DNA of 6,064 nt from Candidatus Doudnabacteria bacterium (GTDB lineage Bacteria; Patescibacteriota; Doudnabacteria; UBA920; 2-01-FULL-50-11): positions 1-6,064 of the forward strand of contig JACQJK010000055.1 of NCBI GenBank assembly GCA_016205055.1. The letters run 5' to 3'. Positions 5,366 to 6,064 of the stretch are shown here, piece by piece. The notes beneath the pieces were generated by a model that saw only the letters and a program-made list of their open reading frames with translations, did no database searches and was not told where the DNA came from. Within the stretch, counting starts at the first letter, position 1. The number at the start of each line of letters is the position of its first letter. Made by a program: the position numbers and the translations under genes.

Positions 5366-6064
5366 ATGGCCTGGCTTATTACCGGGGCGAGCGGTTTTAT
5401 AGGATCAAGGGTGGTTCAAAAACTTCCAAAGACGGAAGTTGTTTTGCATATACACGGCGAGCAAGAAAAAGATAAAAAGCAGGCAGAAAAATTTAGAGCA
5501 AGCGGCTTCAGCGTTTTTGAAGGAGATTTGACCAAGAAAGAAACCTTGCAAAATATTCCAACGGGGCTATCGGGTATCGTGCATACCGCTAATATCGCGG
5601 GCGGCAACGATGCAAGATTGCTTCAAGCCAACCCGGGCACCACTCGCCTCGTCGGTCAGGCTGCCAAACAGCACAAAGTCGGTACTGTTGTTTACCTCTC
5701 AAGCGTCGCCGTTTATGGCGAAACGCCGGTAGAGGGCGCAGCGGAGAATTTCCGTCCCTCTCCCAATACTCTTTATGGCGAATCCAAGCTTGCCGCGGAA
5801 GAAATTTTAAAGCTGGCAGTTGAGAAACGCGATATTTCGTCCGCAGTAATTTTGCGCTTAAATAGTGTTTACGGGCCCGGTCAAGAAAAGGGTTTTATTT
5901 ATCATCATATTTCTAACATCACCAACCGTGGTTATTTTCAGATTGACGGAATGGGCAATCAGGTTCGACAACCGGTGTTTGTGGATGATGTGGTTGATAT
6001 TATCGCCAAGTTTATAAAGCTTATAAAAAATCCCCTGTCCGGTTTTGAAATTTTCAACGTGGCC
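5366..6064 (+). CDS. NAD-dependent epimerase/dehydratase (extended SDR), 3' end beyond the window
   Basis: An open frame of 233 codons runs from ATG 5366 off the window edge; family members are usually about 290-330 residues, so roughly the last quarter is missing. The Rossmann motif GASGFIG is at residues 7-13, the acidic GDLT at 53-56, and VHTANIAGG at 72-80. The catalytic serine region VVYLSSVAVYG is at 108-118, YGESK (Tyr137, Lys141) at 137-141, RLNSVYGPGQ at 164-173 and RQPVFVDDVVDII at 201-213. This is the GalE/WcaG-like layout of sugar-nucleotide epimerases, dehydratases and reductases. The substrate cannot be named, but reduction or epimerisation of the 4-keto sugar made by the upstream enzyme is a reasonable guess. 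The start lies 3 nt after the preceding stop, lacks a Shine-Dalgarno motif and probably depends on translational coupling. The ATG places the first strand exactly where expected. Confidence 0.88.
   Translation, partial: MAWLITGASGFIGSRVVQKLPKTEVVLHIHGEQEKDKKQAEKFRASGFSVFEGDLTKKETLQNIPTGLSGIVHTANIAGGNDARLLQANPGTTRLVGQAAKQHKVGTVVYLSSVAVYGETPVEGAAENFRPSPNTLYGESKLAAEEILKLAVEKRDISSAVILRLNSVYGPGQEKGFIYHHISNITNRGYFQIDGMGNQVRQPVFVDDVVDIIAKFIKLIKNPLSGFEIFNVA

Noticed and set aside
1..6064. CRISPR array, tRNA/rRNA genes, insertion-sequence ends, phage or toxin-antitoxin modules.
   Set aside because: I saw no regularly spaced repeats, cloverleaf-like sequence, transposase motifs or paired small genes anywhere in the window.

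Overview
The window is a compact stretch of a bacterial surface-glycan (cell-envelope polysaccharide) gene cluster. All eight coding segments I support are on the + strand, and there are no rRNA, tRNA, CRISPR or insertion-sequence signals. Moderate GC, very short spacers, almost no Shine-Dalgarno motifs and a half-size DMT transporter beside glycosyltransferases would suit an uncultured small-genome lineage such as Patescibacteria/CPR. That placement is only an inference: no marker gene is present.

Layout. (1) 13-375 is a four-helix EamA/ArnE-F-type membrane protein. It is followed by a GT-B (GT4-like) glycosyltransferase at 415-1467; together they look like a lipid-linked sugar transfer/flipping pair. 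(2) 1447-2384 is a self-contained cassette: a strong sigma70-type promoter overlapping the end of the glycosyltransferase gene, a perfect AGGAGG ribosome binding site, a GTG-started TPR-like gene of unknown function, and a rho-independent terminator. Its GC content is clearly higher than that of its neighbours. (3) 2386-2548 is a GC-rich non-coding stretch with mutually exclusive hairpins. (4) An extended -10 promoter at 2549-2577 drives rfbC/rmlC (2618-3193) and, 7 nt later, a DPM1-like GT2 glycosyltransferase (3201-3911). (5) 3927-4324 holds what looks like a decayed, frameshifted YdcF/DUF218-family gene. (6) A third promoter (4302-4330) lies in the tail of that remnant and drives two tandem extended-SDR sugar-nucleotide enzymes: a PseB/CapE-like UDP-sugar 4,6-dehydratase/epimerase (4352-5362) and an NAD-dependent epimerase/dehydratase (5366 to the window edge, truncated by the window).

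How the genes fit together. The SDR enzymes and RmlC would make modified deoxy-sugar nucleotides. The GT2 enzyme probably loads a sugar onto a polyprenyl phosphate or a growing glycan. The GT4-like enzyme would extend the glycan, and the small DMT protein may help move a lipid-linked sugar across the membrane. I found no convincing sign of a new type of biological system. The points most worth a second look are the compositionally distinct TPR cassette, the structured intergenic region behind it, and the DUF218 remnant.
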